From NCBI GenBank assembly GCA_013816685.1, contig JACDDX010000123.1:1-5641 (forward strand): a stretch of DNA of 5,641 bases. Direction: 5' to 3'. The notes under the pieces are model-generated. The model saw nothing but the letters and a program-made list of their open reading frames with translations, was not told the origin of the DNA and made no database searches. Every line of letters starts with the position of its first letter. The first letter of the stretch is position 1. The translations under genes and the position numbers were made by a program. Of the stretch, positions 5,189-5,641 are shown one piece after another. The DNA comes from Gemmatimonadales bacterium. GTDB taxonomy: Bacteria > Gemmatimonadota > Gemmatimonadetes > Gemmatimonadales > GWC2-71-9.

Positions 5189-5641
5189 ATGACCGACGCA
5201 ATGACCGCTGATCCGGCGGGCGCGGCCGCCGTCTTCGTGGCCCGCTACCGCTGGTTGATTCTGCTGGGACTGATCACGGCCGCGATCATGGAAGTGCTCG
5301 ACACCACGATCGTCAACGTCGCCCTGCCCCAGATGGCGGGGAACCTAGGCGCCACGCAGGAAGAGATCGGCTAGGTCAGCATGGTACATCCTGTCGAACG
5401 TGATCGTGCTGCCGATGACCGCGTTTTTCACCGAACGCTTCGGCCGGCGCCGGTACCTTACCTTTTCCATTCTGCTGTTCATCGCGGCGAGCTTCTTCTG
5501 CGGCACGTCGCGCAGCCTCGATTCCCTGATCTTCTGGCGGGTCATGCAGGGTGCCGGCGGCGCGGCGCTGCTCTCGACGGCGCAGGCGACGATCCGGCAG
5601 ATCTTTCCCCGCGAACAGCAGGGCATGGTGCAGGCGATCTT
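5189..5641 (+). pseudogene. EmrB/QacA-type (DHA2, 14-TMS) MFS efflux permease, broken and cut by the window edge
   Basis: ATG 5189 opens 61 residues ending in TAG at 5372-5374. Seen before the stop: a short cytoplasmic head, then RWLILLGLITAAIMEVLD followed by TTIVNVALPQMAGNL (~21-53), the TM1 signature LDxTIVNVALP of drug:H+ antiporters. From base 5385 the protein resumes in another frame: YILSNVIVLPMTAFF, ERFGRRRYLTF (motif A, the TM2-3 loop), ILLFIAASFFCGTS, then FWRVMQGAGGAALLSTAQ (motif B, TM4 Arg), running off the edge. The family expects a Trp codon and about two residues (W-V-S-x-G-Y) at the break. TGG has become TAG, and about 2 bases are missing between AGC (5378-5380) and TAC (5385). 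A functional gene with sequencing errors cannot be excluded. In EmrB systems a membrane-fusion partner (EmrA) is usually adjacent; any such gene would lie outside. Confidence 0.8.

Noticed and set aside
5372..5374. Programmed amber read-through or pyrrolysine in the permease
   Set aside because: A frameshift follows within a few bases, so read-through alone would not restore the protein, and no pyrrolysine genes are seen.

Overview
The window is high-GC, gene-dense bacterial chromosome. It carries no rRNA, tRNA, CRISPR array or recognisable mobile element. Gene content and protein style suggest Gemmatimonadota or a similar high-GC soil or sediment lineage: an unusual DnaE clamp-loader delta-prime with a long charged insertion, an Ala/Asp-rich lipoprotein MltD, and very Arg/Ala-rich proteins. 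This placement rests on family memory and is only moderately sure.

Layout. Bases 1-1072 (+) hold the 3' end of a DUF2064/TIGR04282-type nucleotidyl/glycosyl transferase, a 79-residue hypothetical protein, and a 139-residue hypothetical protein that looks like an internally duplicated beta-beta-beta-alpha domain. Bases 1207-2847 (+) encode an MltD-like lipoprotein lytic transglycosylase with LysM repeats. On the minus strand a compact cluster is transcribed holB -> moaC -> slt (5137 down to 2873). It converges on mltD with only 25 bases between the stop codons. At the right edge (5189-5641, +), divergent from holB across 51 bases, lies the start of an EmrB/QacA-type drug efflux permease. It is broken by an in-frame amber codon and a frameshift within 13 bases.

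How the genes fit together. The two convergent genes both encode GH23-type murein lytic transglycosylases, but with different anchoring and accessory domains: a lipoprotein with LysM modules versus a single N-terminal membrane segment with a coiled coil. The holB-moaC junction is a GTGA overlap of start and stop. The moaC-slt junction contains the same GTGA geometry, but moaC is one frame off and reads on 140 bases into slt. The holB/permease gap is very short. Each side has a -10-like hexamer exactly 6 bases before the start codon and neither side has a Shine-Dalgarno, so leaderless divergent promoters are plausible. A 17-bp inverted repeat abuts the permease -10.

No clearly new multi-gene system is visible. 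The items most worth checking are the double-domain 139-residue protein, the moaC tail and overlap, the broken permease, and the leaderless divergent promoter with its operator-like palindrome.
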